Below, piece by piece: positions 13,501-13,795 of a DNA stretch of 13,795 nt (position 1 is the stretch's first letter; the number at the start of each line of letters is the position of its first letter). The notes beneath the pieces are model-generated. The model worked only from the letters and a program-made list of their open reading frames with translations. It was not told where the DNA came from and did not search any database. The position numbers were made by a program, and so were the translations under genes. The stretch comes from Pseudomonadota bacterium (GTDB lineage Bacteria; Myxococcota; Bradymonadia; UBA4248): positions 1-13,795 of the forward strand of contig JAGBXG010000051.1 of NCBI GenBank assembly GCA_017629415.1. The letters are read 5' to 3'.

Positions 13501-13795
13501 GTTATAACCGTCACAGAAGCGGGACAACCCGATAATCCCGACAATCCCGATAACCCCGATAATCCCGATAATCCCGACAATCCCGATAACCCCGATAATC
13601 CCGACAAGCCCGATAATCCCGATAACCCCGATAAGCCCGACAAACCCGACAATCCCGACAATCCCGATAACCCGGACAATCCCGATAACCCCGATAACCC
13701 CGATAATCCCGATAACCCCGATAATCCCGACAATCCCGATAATCCAGATAATCCCGATAACCCAATCCAGCCCGATGAACCTGAAGATCCCAATC
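10588..13795 (+). CDS. Large modular surface lipoprotein: FG-GAP propeller, Cys-rich, PKD-like, Pro-Asp-Asn tail (3' end missing)
   Basis: At least 1069 codons, open to the window edge. The start has AAGGAG 6-7 bases upstream. Lipoprotein signal: hydrophobic 8-18, lipobox LSGC with C20; Asp21 at +2 would mean inner-membrane retention by E. coli rules, not necessarily here. Residues about 50-435 form an integrin-like FG-GAP/VCBS beta-propeller: calcium-loop motifs at 74-81 (VNGDGKPD), 185-193, 239-247, 292-298, 347-355 and 412-417, plus a degenerate one near 130, so probably seven blades. A Cys-rich region follows (20 Cys, C441-C575). Four PKD/cadherin-like modules have DASxSYDPD-type signatures at 612, 718 and 820, and NASDADGD at 912. 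From 981 come 26 Pro-Asp-Asn/Lys triplets. Likely an extracytoplasmic adhesion or binding protein; ligand unknown. The composition suits large myxobacterial surface proteins. Confidence 0.9.
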   Translation, partial: MSKLTFRFFTVLALLALSGCDNGDTQQDLGTSSQALQPRNFDQVGGEPWANYQVISNPVDKCTNYGRVLAVGEVNGDGKPDIISSLHHADGTRELDLYWGNSHSRVTMLNNNKPALDGLGTALRVGAFCPDLEARGDIVVASAPDYAGGRGGFGLVYRKPAVKTHRRMTHPDKDAHAGTAFTVADMDGDGKNDLIFQALRQGKSSIEVQSDFCHGGSDMKISAYVMGGESFGDVIEAADLDGNGVMEIVSYDSALKSLVFYRWKAGQLVSSRTALPLEDTVSVNALALSDLDGDGKRDILIADAGYAGGKGRIMAYLNSDAGFGESSWQATGQNNGDGFGYAMVAADLNADHVTDLMVGIPRQHAEDDTEAEILVMMGTRDGTLFSKPFWRDLAPTSAQGMGHTLAVGQFTGTGWLDIVTGAPNAANGGSVVIYEQNNPPCYTADKCLIDNKCYAKDELAADTLCQICDPSRAQFDFSLVECPVIEGKCMTGGTCDPALGCVAEAMPDGTICGDAPVCEQNALTAFHCQSGQCVPYTESCGHYVCQAELMSCPDTCDELSDCVDGYYCKSTLHQCISTEGNKPPVVVADISGGGKEHIYVIEVPPKGPVTLDASESYDPDFDAISYRWECITYGWGNAQVVFTSTEPTVTTTAFEKIGNYRCSIYLKDEAGNETSWRHQLSIDVVDPNNAVPVIQWTSTPARKNFRIKVYTDEALHLDASKSYDPDGDDISFRWTFGRSDSYSDSFARTQAIEDVQFNNPGVYGMYIYVTDAVNNEVYDFAWIDVLDRNDKPPVVIATANDGISSGTTISIKPKTKVTLDASQSYDPEGKALTYRWMMNGVTHDEPIIEHIAQSQYGTEIISIIVTDPAGNQAEGTVWLNIVKDPPTNHAPVVSLPASYSIKAGDTITLNPNASDADGDTLYYQWQGTGPLSDDDIANPQFTAPADAQIGTSWEFTVIIRDGNGGEVAAKTVITVTEAGQPDNPDNPDNPDNPDNPDNPDNPDNPDKPDNPDNPDKPDKPDNPDNPDNPDNPDNPDNPDNPDNPDNPDNPDNPDNPDNPIQPDEPEDPN
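13528..13761 (+). repeat. 26 tandem 9-bp units encoding Pro-Asp-Asn/Lys
   Basis: CCC-GAY-AAY is repeated 26 times in the lipoprotein frame. Twenty-three units end in Asn and three (9, 12 and 13) in Lys. Asp and Asn codons vary synonymously (GAT/GAC, AAT/AAC), with two variant Pro codons (CCG, CCA). After 13761 the pattern decays to PIQPDEPEDPN, so the repeat ends inside the window. Likely an extended, acidic spacer. Confidence 0.97.

Noticed and set aside
13404..13793. Minus-strand frame encoding collagen-like GLSGLSG repeats (and another with YRGYRD repeats)
   Set aside because: They are the reverse-strand readings of the 9-bp Pro-Asp-Asn repeat; the lipoprotein frame has a signal, domains and a ribosome site, and these do not.

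Overview
The window carries housekeeping genes (tgt, efp, trxB-like, ftsK) interleaved with secreted or membrane proteins of uncertain function. The organism is a Gram-negative bacterium. The best guess, an inference, is a moderate-GC member of the Myxococcota/Bradymonadales-type 'deltaproteobacteria'. The grounds are a lipoprotein with a calcium-loop beta-propeller, a Cys-rich stretch and serial PKD-like modules; a secreted DUF4476 protein; and a secreted acidic protein with a 'CLDDPVC' Cys pair and a Gly-rich C-terminus. No rRNA, tRNA, CRISPR array or transposase is visible.

Layout: 1-93 is a 55-bp-period direct duplication that includes the 3' end of tgt. tgt (minus, 70-1188) follows a secreted two-TM protein gene (minus, 1271-2347), with a strong terminator between them. 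A ~700-bp non-coding stretch (2348-3050) holds a 40-bp tandem repeat and several hairpins. efp (plus, 3051-3614) ends in a clear terminator. Convergent to it is a two-gene minus-strand unit: trxB-like (4244-5110), then a small membrane protein (3704-4234), separated by 9 bp. ftsK (plus, 5324-9106) is divergent from trxB. A repeat-rich gap (9107-9389) separates ftsK from a DUF4476 protein gene (minus, 9390-10307). A long lipoprotein gene (plus, from 10588) is divergent from that gene and runs off the window after at least 1069 codons.

No multi-gene pathway is evident. The core genes serve tRNA queuosine modification, translation of polyproline stretches, thiol redox chemistry and chromosome segregation. 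The most unusual signals are: (i) an intergenic repeat family whose modules recur, rearranged, in the 2.6-2.8 kb and 9.2-9.4 kb gaps, with apparently compensatory changes in one hairpin; (ii) a thioredoxin-reductase-like enzyme that keeps its redox CxxC but lacks the usual NADPH 2'-phosphate motif; (iii) the modular surface lipoprotein with 26 Pro-Asp-Asn/Lys triplets; and (iv) palindromes embedded in frame in the FtsK linker. Nothing here is clearly a new defence or mobile system.
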